Translations under genes and position numbers: made by a program
Assembly: GCF_002294995.1 (NCBI RefSeq)
Contig: NZ_NSGF01000004.1
Coordinates: forward strand, 124,001 to 188,000
From: Mesorhizobium sp. WSM3860
GTDB lineage: Bacteria; Pseudomonadota; Alphaproteobacteria; Rhizobiales; Rhizobiaceae
DNA: 64,000 nt
Direction of reading: 5' to 3'
Notes under the pieces: generated by a model
The model's input: the letters and a program-made list of their open reading frames with translations, nothing else
Database searches by the model: none
Told to the model about the DNA's origin: nothing
Shown: in pieces, positions 25,557-35,487 of the stretch
Position numbering within the stretch: position 1 is the stretch's first letter
Layout: every line of letters starts with the position of its first letter

Positions 25557-26579
25557 ATGGCGCTAATGGCATCTGCCATGCACGCGGGATCCTCAGAAAG
25601 AAAGCAGCCGGACAGGCAGGCAGCGATTGAATCGGCGCTGAGAACGGTGGCGACGGAGCAGGCCGGCATGGCCGCGCTTGCAGCCGCTCTCGGCAACGGC
25701 TTGTCCGAACCATTCGCAGCCGCAGTGGATGCCATCTCGCGCATTGAAGGCCGCGTCATCGTCACCGGCGTCGGCAAGAGCGGCCATATCGGCTCAAAGA
25801 TCGCAGCGACGCTCGCCTCGACCGGCACGCCCGCCTTTTTTGTCCATCCGGCCGAGGCCAATCACGGCGATCTCGGCATGATCGCCAGGGACGACGCCAT
25901 CATCGCCATGTCATGGTCGGGCGAGAGCAAGGAACTGATGGGCATCGTCGCCTATTCCAGGCGCTTTTCGATCCCGCTGATCGCCATCACCTCGGGTGAG
26001 AATTCGGCGCTGGCGCGCGCCGCGGACGTCGTGCTGTTGCTGCCGGCCGCACCGGAGGCATGTCCGCACGGGCTGGCGCCGACGACATCGGCGCTGCTGC
26101 AACTGGTCATGGGCGATGCGCTGGCGATCGCGCTGCTCGAGGCGCGCGGCTTCACGCCGGACCATTTCCGCACCTTCCATCCCGGTGGCCAGCTCGGCGC
26201 CAACCTGATGCAACTGCGCGAGATCATGCATGTCGGCGAGCGGCTGCCGCTGGTGCCGTCGGGCACGGGAATGCGTGAAGCGATCGTCCAGCTGTCGCGC
26301 AAGGGTTTTGGCTGCGTGGCGATCACCGGCGCCGACGGTGCGCTGATCGGCATCATCACCGACGGCGACATCCGCCGCCACATTGCCGATGATCTTCTGT
26401 CGATGAACGTCGATCAGGTGATGACAAAGAAGCCGAAGACGGCTGCCCCCGACACGCTCGTGGCGACGGCGCTGCAGACGATCAATACATCGGCCATCAC
26501 CAGTCTGATGGTGGTCGAGGCCGATCGCCCCGTGGGGCTCGTGCATCTGCACGATCTGCTGCGCATCGGCGCCGCCTGA
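25557..26579 (+). CDS. kdsD: Arabinose-5-phosphate isomerase (KpsF/GutQ family)
   Basis: 340 aa. SIS domain (VTGVGKSGHIGSKIAATLAS, then HPAEANHGDLGM and SWSGESKEL) followed by a pair of CBS domains (about 220-340, with IIGIITDGDIRRH). It converts ribulose-5-phosphate to arabinose-5-phosphate, the first step to Kdo in LPS. I start at MALMASAMH; 18 more codons upstream are open but lack a ribosome site. Divergent from the beta-barrel gene. Confidence 0.92.
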   Translation: MALMASAMHAGSSERKQPDRQAAIESALRTVATEQAGMAALAAALGNGLSEPFAAAVDAISRIEGRVIVTGVGKSGHIGSKIAATLASTGTPAFFVHPAEANHGDLGMIARDDAIIAMSWSGESKELMGIVAYSRRFSIPLIAITSGENSALARAADVVLLLPAAPEACPHGLAPTTSALLQLVMGDALAIALLEARGFTPDHFRTFHPGGQLGANLMQLREIMHVGERLPLVPSGTGMREAIVQLSRKGFGCVAITGADGALIGIITDGDIRRHIADDLLSMNVDQVMTKKPKTAAPDTLVATALQTINTSAITSLMVVEADRPVGLVHLHDLLRIGAA

Positions 26580-26645
26580 GATGGGCGAGACTCAGGATAC
26601 GCAGGCCTGATTCCCAAACGGCTTCAGAATAGGAAATCCGCAAAC

Positions 26646-27110
26646 TCAGACGGCCTCTACCGTCAGCTCCAGATCGGTATCTGCCGCGCCCGTCACGCGA
26701 ACCTGTGTGCCGGCTGGCAGGTCCGGGCCGGAGACGCGCCACAGCGTGTCCCCCAGCCTGATGCGGCCGCGGCCGTTCTGGATCGGTTCGGAGAGCGTCG
26801 CCGTGCGGCCGACCATCTGGGCGCCGCGGCGGTTGAGCAGTGGTTGGTCAGCGTTGACGCTGCGATCGCCTACCACCTTTTTGCCGACGAAGGCCGAGAC
26901 CAACGACAGCACCAGGAAGGCAAGGACCTGAACCTGCCAGGTCCAGAAGGCAGCGTCCCAGACCAGCAGCGATATCGCGCCAATGATCAGGGCCGCGATG
27001 CCGATCCACAGCATGAACACGCCTGGCGCCACGATTTCCATCACCAGGAGCACGAAGCCGAGGACCATCCAGTTCCACGGGCCGAGTTCCGATACGATGC
27101 GCTCGATCAT
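26646..27110 (-). CDS. NfeD family membrane protein
   Basis: 154 aa. Two or three transmembrane helices in the first 75 residues (WMVLGFVLLVMEIVAPGVFML; ALIIGAISLLVW; VLAFLVLSLVSAFVG), then a soluble OB-fold domain (about 95-154; TATLSEPIQNGRGRIRLGDTLW). NfeD proteins partner with SPFH/stomatin proteins in membrane microdomains. It lies 30 nt downstream of the SPFH gene. GGGGAGAAGGTCA before ATG 27110 fixes the start. Confidence 0.92.
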   Translation of the reverse strand: MIERIVSELGPWNWMVLGFVLLVMEIVAPGVFMLWIGIAALIIGAISLLVWDAAFWTWQVQVLAFLVLSLVSAFVGKKVVGDRSVNADQPLLNRRGAQMVGRTATLSEPIQNGRGRIRLGDTLWRVSGPDLPAGTQVRVTGAADTDLELTVEAV

Positions 27111-27140
27111 TGACCTTCTCCCCACCCAGACGGCATCGGA

Positions 27141-28091
<951 letters not shown>

Positions 28092-28226
28092 TTCGTTTCT
28101 CCCTCAAAGGCGGCGACCTCACGGAATCACTTAAGTGTGTTTCCGCAACGTTACAATCAGGTGATCATGAATATTGGTTAGCGGAGGCTTTTGCGCACCG
28201 GTTTCAAGGCCTGTCGGTGAAGCCCG

Positions 28227-29291
28227 TCACACCCAGCCGCCCAACTCGCGCCGCACCAGCGCCTCGATCACCGCCATGCCCTCGGCGCTGTCGTTGAGGC
28301 AAGGTATGTGGGCGAAGTTCTTGCCGCCGGCATGGTGGAATGTCTCGGCGGCCTCGCGGCCGATCTCGTCCAGCGTCTCGATGCAGTCGACGGAAAAACC
28401 CGGATTGACGACCGCGATCGATCTGACGCCGTCCTTCGCCAGCTTCTCGACAGTGACGTCGGTGTAGGGCTGCAGCCATTCCTGGGCGCCGAAGCGCGAC
28501 TGGAAGGTGGTGATGAGCTTCGTCTCGTCCCAGCCGAGCCTTGCCCTGAGCAGCCGCGTCGTCTCGAGGCAATGCGCCTGGTAAGGGTCACCCTTGTCCG
28601 AATAGGGTTTCGGGATGCCGTGGTAGGAGGTGATCACCACCTCCGGCGCGAAATCGAGCGTCGCCAGGTTTTGCTCGATCGAACGGGCGAGCGCGTGGAT
28701 ATAGACCGGCTCGTCATAATAGGGCGGCACGCTGCGGATCGCCGGCGCTTGCCTGATCTTCATCAGCGCCCGGAACAGCTGGTCGTTCGCGGTCGCCGTC
28801 GTCGTCGCCGAATATTGCGGATAGAGCGGAAAGGTGAGGATGCGCTCGCAGCCCTGCTCGACCAGCCGGCCGACGACGCTGCCGGTCGAGGGATTGCCGT
28901 AGCGCATGGCCCAGTCGACCACGACGTCCGACAGGTCAGCAAGCGCAACGGCGAGCTTCTCCGCCTGCGAGCGGGTGAAGGTGCGCAGCGGCGACTCGTT
29001 CTTCTCCCGGTTCCAGATCCTGGCGTAGTTGGCGCCGGACTTTGTCGGCCGCGTTGTGAGAACCAGTCCGTAGAGGATCGGATACCAGATCGCCTTGTTG
29101 AGCTCGATGACGCGCGGATCGGAGAGGAATTCTCTGAGATAGCGCCACATCGGATTGAAATCGGTGCCGTCGGGTGTGCCGAGATTGATCAGCATGATGC
29201 CGATCTTGCCCGCCTTCACCGGCGCGGCACCCGCCGGCGCCGGACCGGCGGTCTTGGCGGCTTTCGCATCGGCAGGATTGGCAAGCGTCAT
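28227..29291 (-). CDS. hemH: Ferrochelatase
   Basis: 354 aa. GIMLINLGTPDGT opens the conserved N-terminal half; the catalytic histidine is in VITSYHGIPKPYSDKGDPY; NPGFSVDCIETLDEI is the ferrochelatase C-terminal signature. It inserts Fe2+ into protoporphyrin IX, the last heme step. The start MTLANP is preceded by GGAGACCGTCG; a longer frame adds 24 residues without support. An Ala/Pro-rich N-terminal extension of about 30 residues precedes the domain. Confidence 0.95.
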   Translation of the reverse strand: MTLANPADAKAAKTAGPAPAGAAPVKAGKIGIMLINLGTPDGTDFNPMWRYLREFLSDPRVIELNKAIWYPILYGLVLTTRPTKSGANYARIWNREKNESPLRTFTRSQAEKLAVALADLSDVVVDWAMRYGNPSTGSVVGRLVEQGCERILTFPLYPQYSATTTATANDQLFRALMKIRQAPAIRSVPPYYDEPVYIHALARSIEQNLATLDFAPEVVITSYHGIPKPYSDKGDPYQAHCLETTRLLRARLGWDETKLITTFQSRFGAQEWLQPYTDVTVEKLAKDGVRSIAVVNPGFSVDCIETLDEIGREAAETFHHAGGKNFAHIPCLNDSAEGMAVIEALVRRELGGWV

Positions 29292-29439
29292 CGACGGTCT
29301 CCGGTTGTCGGCGCGAAAACTAGCGATGCCGTGTCGATTTTGGAATGCTGCGTCTGGACGCACCTTACCGCGTTTGCGTCGGAAAACGGAACACCCCGCC
29401 CGGTCCCCCGGACGGGTGCCATGAATTTCCGGCGAAAGG

Positions 29440-31527
29440 TTACTTTGCGGCCGGCGGAATGGTCAGCGTTGCGCCGAGCGGCAGACGGCGCGGCCTGTAG
29501 TCCTTGTTGGCCTCGGAGATCAGCTTCCACTTGCTACCGTCGCCATAGTTTTTCTTGGCCAGATCCCAGTAGGTGTCGCCGGCGGCAACCACATGGCTGG
29601 TCTCTGGGCTGGTCTCCGGACCGGTTGCGGCCGGCTTAGCCTCGGCAGGCGCTGTCTCGGCCGGCTTGGCGGGTTCGGTCGCAGGGGCGACGGTCGCCGG
29701 GGCAGTCTCGGCAGGTTTTGCTGTCTCCGACGTTGCCGGTGCCGTCTCGGCCGGAACGGCCGGCGGCGTCCCGGCGATGTCGCCGGAATTGGACGGCAAA
29801 GCCGGCATGGCAGGCTCGCTGGTCGCCGGTGCTGTCTCGGCCGGCTTCGCGGGTTGGGCAGCAGGCGCCGTCGTGGCCGTCTCGGCAGGTTTTGCCGGCT
29901 CTGCTGCCGCTGTCGTCGCGCCGATCTCGGTGATGCGGCCGTCAAGCTTCGGCGTGTAGGGCCGATGCGCGCCAAGATAGTCGGCCACCACCTGCTCCAG
30001 GCCCGGGCCATAGTCATAGGCGTCCGTGGCCTTTTCGGCGAAGACCTTGTAGCCGTCGCCGCCCTGACGGACATAGTTGTTGGTGGCAACGAGATACTGC
30101 TTGTCCGGGTTGATCGGCACCCAGGCGCCGTCCTCCATCACCTCGACCGATTTGACGCGGCCGGCATTGGGGGCGACCGACTTGTCGAAGGAGTATTTCA
30201 AGCCGGCGACCTGCGGGAAGCGCCCGGCGCCATCCTCGACCTGGCTGAGGCCGCTTTCCAGGCCGGCCACCAAATCCTTGCCGGAAATCTTGAAGGTCGC
30301 CAGCGTGTTCTGGAAGGGCAGCACGGTCAGCACCTCGCCCATGGTCACGACACCCTGGTCGATCGAGGCGCGCAGGCCGCCGCCGTTCGAGATGACGATC
30401 TCGACGCCCTGGCCCTTGACGCGATCGAGGATGGCGTCCGAGACGAGATTGCCCATCTCGCATTCGCGGGTGCGGCAGCTTTCACGACTGCCATCGATCG
30501 GCTTGGTGGTCTCGGCCACTTCCTTGTTCTTCAGCGCCTCGATCGGTGCGCCGAGCTCCTTGATGCGGGCGAGAACGGCAGGATCCGGCGTGATCGACTT
30601 GTCGAGGTAGATCGGGTCGCCGCTGGCTTCCTTGACGACGCCGTTGTCGTCGAACACGACCTTGAACTCGCCGAGATATTTCGAATAGGAGGCCGCCTGC
30701 ACCACCGGCACCTTGTAGCCGTCGGGGTTGTCGACCATCGTCGGGTAGGGGCCCGCCGCCTTCGGATCGGTATTGGACAGGAGCGTGTGGCTGTGGCCGC
30801 CGACCACCACGTCGATGCCCGGAATCTTGGCGATCACATCGCGCTCGCGGTTGTAGCCGATATGGGTGACGGCGATGATCTTGTTGACGCCTTCTCCCTT
30901 CAGCTTCTCGACCTCGGCAGTGATCGACTTGACGTCGTCCTGGATGGCGATGTTGGGGCCGGGCGAGGCGAGCTCCGGCGTGTCGTTGGTAACGGCGCCG
31001 ACGATGCCGATCTTCTGACCGCCGACCTCGACCACGATCGACGGCTTGATCTTGCCCGCGGCGCCGGACTTGTCGTTGGGCACGACGTTGGCGCTGACCA
31101 CCGGGAACTTCGCCTTGTCGAGGTAAGGCACCAGCGCGCTTTCGCCGTCGTCGAACTCATGATTGCCGAGCGTCACCGCGTCGGGCTTGAGCTGGTTGAG
31201 GAATTCCTCCTCCGCCGCTCCCTTGTAGGTGATGTAGAACAGCGATCCCTGGAAGCTGTCGCCCGCGTTGAGCAGCAGCACGTTCTGACCTTCGAGCTTC
31301 TTGCGCTCCTGGGCGATCGCGGTGACCAGCCGGCCGGCGCCGCCAATGCACTCGCCTTTGGTCTCCTCCTCCGCGGAACATGTCGACTCGTATTTGTTAT
31401 TGCCTTCGATGCGGCTATGCCAATCGTTGAAATGCAGGATGTTCAGCGTGTAGTCGGCAAAAGATGCTCCGGCCGACAGGCCAAGTGCTGATGCGGACAG
31501 GGCGGCAATGGCGGCAAATTTCTTCAT
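29440..31527 (-). CDS. 5'-nucleotidase/UDP-sugar-hydrolase family protein with C-terminal LysM domain
   Basis: 695 aa. Signal peptide 1-24. Metallophosphatase domain with ILHFNDWHSR, NAGDSFQGS, LGNHEFDDG and GGHSHTLL metal motifs (about 27-300), then a 5'-nucleotidase C-terminal domain (about 345-520, ISNGGGLRASID). A 110-residue Ala/Pro/Thr/Glu linker with repeated PAKPAETAPA units leads to a single LysM domain (about 640-690; VAAGDTYWDLAKKNYGDG). Periplasmic nucleotide or UDP-sugar hydrolysis, tethered to peptidoglycan by LysM, is inferred. The LysM fusion is unusual for UshA-type enzymes. Confidence 0.92.
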   Translation of the reverse strand: MKKFAAIAALSASALGLSAGASFADYTLNILHFNDWHSRIEGNNKYESTCSAEEETKGECIGGAGRLVTAIAQERKKLEGQNVLLLNAGDSFQGSLFYITYKGAAEEEFLNQLKPDAVTLGNHEFDDGESALVPYLDKAKFPVVSANVVPNDKSGAAGKIKPSIVVEVGGQKIGIVGAVTNDTPELASPGPNIAIQDDVKSITAEVEKLKGEGVNKIIAVTHIGYNRERDVIAKIPGIDVVVGGHSHTLLSNTDPKAAGPYPTMVDNPDGYKVPVVQAASYSKYLGEFKVVFDDNGVVKEASGDPIYLDKSITPDPAVLARIKELGAPIEALKNKEVAETTKPIDGSRESCRTRECEMGNLVSDAILDRVKGQGVEIVISNGGGLRASIDQGVVTMGEVLTVLPFQNTLATFKISGKDLVAGLESGLSQVEDGAGRFPQVAGLKYSFDKSVAPNAGRVKSVEVMEDGAWVPINPDKQYLVATNNYVRQGGDGYKVFAEKATDAYDYGPGLEQVVADYLGAHRPYTPKLDGRITEIGATTAAAEPAKPAETATTAPAAQPAKPAETAPATSEPAMPALPSNSGDIAGTPPAVPAETAPATSETAKPAETAPATVAPATEPAKPAETAPAEAKPAATGPETSPETSHVVAAGDTYWDLAKKNYGDGSKWKLISEANKDYRPRRLPLGATLTIPPAAK

Positions 31528-31662
31528 TCTCGTCTCCCGGGATGAGCTGACCTGAAGTGCTTCAAGCCCTCGCTTGACTGGAAGATAACAGGCAGCTTCG
31601 GGTCATGTTCACATCGCGTTTTGGCCGATGCAAGCGGAAATCGGGAGGAGGTTTGCCGGCAC

Positions 31663-31693
31663 AAAAAAGGACGGCGGCTCGCGCCGCCATCCT
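31663..31693 (-). terminator. Rho-independent terminator of the Omp10-like gene
   Basis: Minus-strand AGGATGGCGGC / GCCGCCGTCCT stem with a GCGA loop followed by six U's, 26 nt after the lipoprotein stop. Confidence 0.85.
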
Positions 31694-31718
31694 CAACATA
31701 ATCGATCTTTGTCTGCGC

Positions 31719-32090
31719 TCAGGCCCGGCGCGTTAGCACGAAATTCTGACCACTGGCGCTGGTACAGTTGAGCTGGCTGGTAGAGACCATCAGGCAGTTG
31801 AAGCTGACCGGCGTCTGGCGGATCAGCGAGGTGCCGTGGATCTCGACCGAGGTCGCGCCAGTCATGGTGTAGCTGCCCTCGGACAGCTTCTGGCCGGTAT
31901 CGGTCGCGACGGTGGTGAAGCTGCCGGCTGCGAAAGTCGACAGCCCGGTGCCTTTGGCGTCGATCCAGTTGCCCTCGACGCCCTTGGGCGCCGCTCCGAT
32001 CGGCTCGGAGGGGCCGGTGGTGGTGCAGGCGGCAGCGGCCAGAAGGCTTGCCGCGGCGCCCGCCGAAAGCAATTTGCGCGCAATGGTCAT
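31719..32090 (-). CDS. Omp10-like outer-membrane lipoprotein
   Basis: 123 aa. Signal sequence with lipobox LAAAAC (Cys at about 22). The mature part resembles Brucella Omp10: a GVEGNWIDAKG strand, TDTGQKLSEGSY, then LMVSTSQLNCTSASG and FVLTRRA at the end, with two cysteines likely disulfide-bonded. Start MTIARKL is preceded by GGAGAGGATTTCAA-type sequence; upstream codons lack family character. It has its own terminator and is probably monocistronic. The precise function of Omp10 is unknown. Confidence 0.8.
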   Translation of the reverse strand: MTIARKLLSAGAAASLLAAAACTTTGPSEPIGAAPKGVEGNWIDAKGTGLSTFAAGSFTTVATDTGQKLSEGSYTMTGATSVEIHGTSLIRQTPVSFNCLMVSTSQLNCTSASGQNFVLTRRA

Positions 32091-32167
32091 TTGAAATCCT
32101 CTCCTCTCGCATCGGCCCGAAAATCGCCTTCCGATTTTCGGAAAGCACGATGCGTGCATTCAAAGTG

Positions 32168-32211
32168 CTAGAGCGTACTTTGTGCGTCCGAAGGGACGCA
32201 CTTCGCTCTAG
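32168..32211. repeat. Palindromic intergenic element
   Basis: Outer arms CTAGAGCG/CGCTCTAG and inner arms TGCGTCC/GGACGCA nested around a GAAG loop, just upstream of the Omp10-like gene. Nested-palindrome design like other rhizobial intergenic repeats. Confidence 0.65.
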
Positions 32212-32277
32212 GCCGCCCGTCTTCAATCGCCCGATTTCCGGGCGATTGCAAGGTGGAGACGCGGGTAGGCTTGGCCG

Positions 32278-33723
32278 CTATCGCGCCAGGATGTTGCGGA
32301 ACTGCCACGCATCGTCCCTGTCCAGATCCTCGGGGAAAAGCCCCGGGCGATTATCGAGCGGCGTCCAGTCGGTGTAGTAGCCCCTGACTGGCCCGAGATA
32401 CGGAAACTGCACCTCCAGGCAGCGTCGATAATCCATCTCGTCGGCCTCAACGATGCCGGCCATCGGGTTTTCCAACGCCCAGACCATGCCTGCGAGCACC
32501 GCCGAGGTGACCTGCAGGCCGGTGGCGTTCTGGTAAGGCGCCAGCTTGCGAGCCTCGGCCAGCGACAGCTGCGAGCCGTACCAATAGGCGTTCTTGGCAT
32601 GGCCGTAGAGCAGCACGCCGAGCTCGTCGACGCCGTCGACCAGCTCGTTCTCGTCGAGCACGTGATGCACTGGTTGCGCCTTGCCGGCGGCGCCGAACAT
32701 CTCGTGCAGCGACAGCACCGCATCGTTGCAGGGGTGATAGGCATAATGGCAGGTCGGGCGATACTGAACCTTGCCCTTCTTGCCGCGCACGGTGAAGAAA
32801 TCGGCGATCGAGATCGCCTCGTTGTGGGTCACCAGGAAGCCGTATTGCGGGCCGGGCGTCGGGCACCAGGAGCGCACGCGCGTGTTGGCGCCCGGCTGCT
32901 CCAGATAGATCGCCGCCTGCGAGCCGTGCTTGTGCTTCTTGCCGTTCTTCGGCATCCAGGTCTCATGCGTGCCCCAGCCGAGTTCGGCCGGCTGCAGGCC
33001 TTCCGAGATGAAACCCTCGACCGACCAGGTGTTCCAGAACACATCCATCGGCTTCGGCTTCTTGGTGCGCTGGGTATCGCGCTCGGCGATGTGGATGCCC
33101 TTGACGCCGGCCTTCTTCATCAGCTTTGCCCAGCCCTCGCGGTCGTGCTCCGCCGGTACCACAAACTCGAGCCCGAGATCGGTGGCGAGGTTGACCAGCG
33201 CCTGCTTGACGAACCAGGAGACCATGCCGGGATTGGCTCCGCAGCAGGAGATCGCCGTGGTGCCGCCGGGGGCCTTCTCCTTCTCCTGGCGCACGCTCTC
33301 GCGCAGCGCATAATTGGTGCGCGAGGCATTGTCGGCCTTGTCGTCGAAATAGAAGCCGAGCCACGGCTCGACCACCGTGTCGATATAGAGCACGCCGAAC
33401 TTGCGGCAGAGCTTCATCAATTCGAGCGAGGAGGTGTCGACCGACAGGTTGACGCACATGCCCTGGCCGCCGCCATTGGTGAGAAGCGGGGTCAGAAGCT
33501 TCTTGTAGTTCTTCCTGGTCACCGCGTCCTGAACGAAGGTGATGCCGCGCTCGTCGAGCAGCTTGCGGTCGCTGTCACGCGGGTCGATAACCACCATACG
33601 CGACTTGTCGAACTTGAAATGGCGTTCGATCAGCGGCAGCGTTCCCCGTCCGATCGAGCCGAAGCCAATCATCACGACAGGGCCGGTGATTTCACCGTAA
33701 ACGGGCCAGTTCTCATTCGCCAT
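32278..33723 (-). CDS. hss: Homospermidine synthase
   Basis: 481 aa, the usual length. NAD-binding start VVMIGFGSIGRGTLPLIERH; the family segments YIDTVVEPW, CCGANPGMVSWFVKQAL and NTWSVEGFISEGLQPAELGWG are all seen. It joins two putrescines, or spermidine and putrescine, to sym-homospermidine, the main long polyamine of rhizobia. The start MANENWPV follows AAGGAGTG; the longer frame adds 21 codons without support. Putrescine could be supplied by the ornithine decarboxylase at 57707. Confidence 0.95.
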   Translation of the reverse strand: MANENWPVYGEITGPVVMIGFGSIGRGTLPLIERHFKFDKSRMVVIDPRDSDRKLLDERGITFVQDAVTRKNYKKLLTPLLTNGGGQGMCVNLSVDTSSLELMKLCRKFGVLYIDTVVEPWLGFYFDDKADNASRTNYALRESVRQEKEKAPGGTTAISCCGANPGMVSWFVKQALVNLATDLGLEFVVPAEHDREGWAKLMKKAGVKGIHIAERDTQRTKKPKPMDVFWNTWSVEGFISEGLQPAELGWGTHETWMPKNGKKHKHGSQAAIYLEQPGANTRVRSWCPTPGPQYGFLVTHNEAISIADFFTVRGKKGKVQYRPTCHYAYHPCNDAVLSLHEMFGAAGKAQPVHHVLDENELVDGVDELGVLLYGHAKNAYWYGSQLSLAEARKLAPYQNATGLQVTSAVLAGMVWALENPMAGIVEADEMDYRRCLEVQFPYLGPVRGYYTDWTPLDNRPGLFPEDLDRDDAWQFRNILAR

Positions 33724-33806
33724 TTTTTCGCACACTCCTTCAAACACGGGAAAGTTCGGCATTTTTCGCCGGTAGCCGTACACCACAGATCATTGTCACA
33801 AACCAG

Positions 33807-33845
33807 AGAAAACCGCCAACCGACGGCCAAGCCGGCCTGGCGGTT
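33807..33845 (-). terminator. Probable terminator downstream of the DUF3445 gene
   Basis: Minus-strand AACCGCCA ... TGGCGGTT arms with a GC-rich internal loop, followed by TTTTC. It lies directly after the DUF3445 stop at 33849. Confidence 0.6.
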
Positions 33846-33848
33846 TGG

Positions 33849-34784
33849 TTAAGCCGCCGGGGCCATGCCGGCAAGGTACGAAACCAGCCGGTCGCGGTCG
33901 GCGGTCAAGCCCTTGTAGTCGAGCTGCGCCTGATCGAGAGCATTGAGCTGGTGGGCGAAAGAGGCCGCAAGCGCGACCTTGTCGGGGTGGCAGGCAAGCA
34001 CTGCCAGCGGGTCGAGATGGATGCGGATGGTGAAGAGGACGTCGCGCGACACCGGCAACTTGCGCAGCGTTTGGTGCTCGACGCGGATGAAGGCGTGGGC
34101 GTTGATGTCACCGTCCAGGAAGCGTGTCGGACGGTTCGTAGCACGGTCGATGCGCTCCCCGCTGGAAAGCGGATGATAGAGCGCGTCGCCCGCCTGGATC
34201 GACCAGTTGAAGCGCTCGACTGCCTGGCCCTGCAGGCCGTCGAACATGCGGTTGATGAGGTCGGCAGGCCGCGTGCCGGGGCCGAAGCCGGGCACGGGCG
34301 CGTGGATCTGTTGCAGTGGCTTGCCGAATTTCTCCTGGAGCGACCAGGATGACGGAAAGCACAGCGAGCCGGCGGCGAGCCGCCAGCCGTCATCGCCGCG
34401 GCGCATGATAATCAGGTCTTCCTGCACCAGCAGGGACGCTCGGGCGAGCGGCGCTCTGTTCACTTCGGGAGGCAGCGCGTCGATCGCTTCTTCGAGGCCG
34501 ACGACCTCGACATCCGAGCCGGCACCTCGGTGGGTCTCGGGATATTTTGCCGGAAGATAGGCGGCGAGAAGGTCGAAAACTTCTTGCTGTGCGTCGCGGG
34601 TATCGTGCTCCTCGACAAAGACCTTTTCCGGGATCTCCCCGTAAAGCCGCCGCTTCTCGGCGAGATGGAGCAGAAGGAATTGGTCGACCTCGATCCAGCG
34701 GCTGAGCTCGAGCGGCTTCAGGCCGATGGTGAAGAGCGTTGAGGACCCGTCATAGGGCGTATGGGTCGGTTGGCGAATGGCCAT
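33849..34784 (-). CDS. DUF3445 / heme-dependent oxidative N-demethylase family protein
   Basis: 311 aa. The DUF3445 family, in which a heme with a PAS-like fold carries out oxidative N-demethylation of a small amine. Segments seen: VQEDLIIMRRGDDGWRLAAGSLCFPSSWSL, and further on FIRVEHQTLRKLPVSRDVLFTIRIHLDPL. The family usually pairs with reductase subunits, which are not next to it here. It follows the class IV aminotransferase on the same strand (40 nt gap). Substrate unknown. Confidence 0.82.
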   Translation of the reverse strand: MAIRQPTHTPYDGSSTLFTIGLKPLELSRWIEVDQFLLLHLAEKRRLYGEIPEKVFVEEHDTRDAQQEVFDLLAAYLPAKYPETHRGAGSDVEVVGLEEAIDALPPEVNRAPLARASLLVQEDLIIMRRGDDGWRLAAGSLCFPSSWSLQEKFGKPLQQIHAPVPGFGPGTRPADLINRMFDGLQGQAVERFNWSIQAGDALYHPLSSGERIDRATNRPTRFLDGDINAHAFIRVEHQTLRKLPVSRDVLFTIRIHLDPLAVLACHPDKVALAASFAHQLNALDQAQLDYKGLTADRDRLVSYLAGMAPAA

Positions 34785-34824
34785 GCGTGCCTGGGTGCTA
34801 TCCAGTTGGTGTCTCCGGCCTCAA

Positions 34825-35487
34825 TCAGCCGAGTTGCGCCGGGATCAGCCCGCGCAGCGAGTTGCCGACGAAGATCGCCCGCGCCGCCTTCAGATCGTCG
34901 AAGGTGTAGATCGCTTCCGCGGCGCGGCCTTCGTCCAGAAGCTCGCCGCGCAATACTCCAGGCAGCAGGCCGCAATCAAGCCGCGGCGTCGAGAGCACGC
35001 CGTCGCCGAAGTCGGCGAACAGATTGGTGATCGTGCCTTCGCAGAGCTCTCCGCGCTCGTTGGCGAGCAGCACTTCGTCGGCACGGGTGGCGAGGTATTC
35101 GGCGCGCGCCTGTTGGTAGATCTCGCGGCGGCTGGTCTTGTGGCGCAGCAGCGTCTCGCCGGAATCGAGCCGGACCCGTGCCAGCTGCAGCCGCCACGCC
35201 TTGCCTGCGGGAAGCGGCTCAAATGGCTGCGCGGCGGCTGTCGCCTCGCCGTTGCGCTGCAGGGCAAGCCGGGTCCGCAAAGCGATCCGCTGCGCGCCGA
35301 TGGCGTTCTTCAGCACCTCGCCGATCCGTTGCGGATCGCAGGCAAAGCCGAGCTCCGCCGCCGAGGCATAAAGCCGTGCAAGGTGGCGTTCGAAGCGCAG
35401 CAAGCCCGAGCCGGGCTCCCAGCGCATGGTCTCGATCAGCTCGAAGTCGGCACGGTTCCCGTCGCGAAGCGCGCTTTCAGAAGACAC
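34825..35487 (-). CDS. Class IV aminotransferase family protein (aminodeoxychorismate lyase-like)
   Basis: 220 aa. FELIETMRW near the N terminus, the PLP-lysine region HKTSRREIYQQAR, then EVLLANERGELCEGTITNLFADF and PRLDCGLLPGVLR, all typical of PabC/BCAT-fold enzymes. Probably releases pyruvate from 4-amino-4-deoxychorismate to give p-aminobenzoate for folate. The GTG start at 35487 lies 52 bp inside the end of pabB, with GGAGGAG eight bases before it: strong translational coupling. Upstream reading in this frame is a shadow of pabB. Confidence 0.82.
   Translation of the reverse strand: MSSESALRDGNRADFELIETMRWEPGSGLLRFERHLARLYASAAELGFACDPQRIGEVLKNAIGAQRIALRTRLALQRNGEATAAAQPFEPLPAGKAWRLQLARVRLDSGETLLRHKTSRREIYQQARAEYLATRADEVLLANERGELCEGTITNLFADFGDGVLSTPRLDCGLLPGVLRGELLDEGRAAEAIYTFDDLKAARAIFVGNSLRGLIPAQLG

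Noticed and set aside
29593..31491. 632-codon plus-strand frame opposite the 5'-nucleotidase
   Set aside because: Complement of the nucleotidase and its Pro/Ala linker; Arg/Gly-rich and without motifs.
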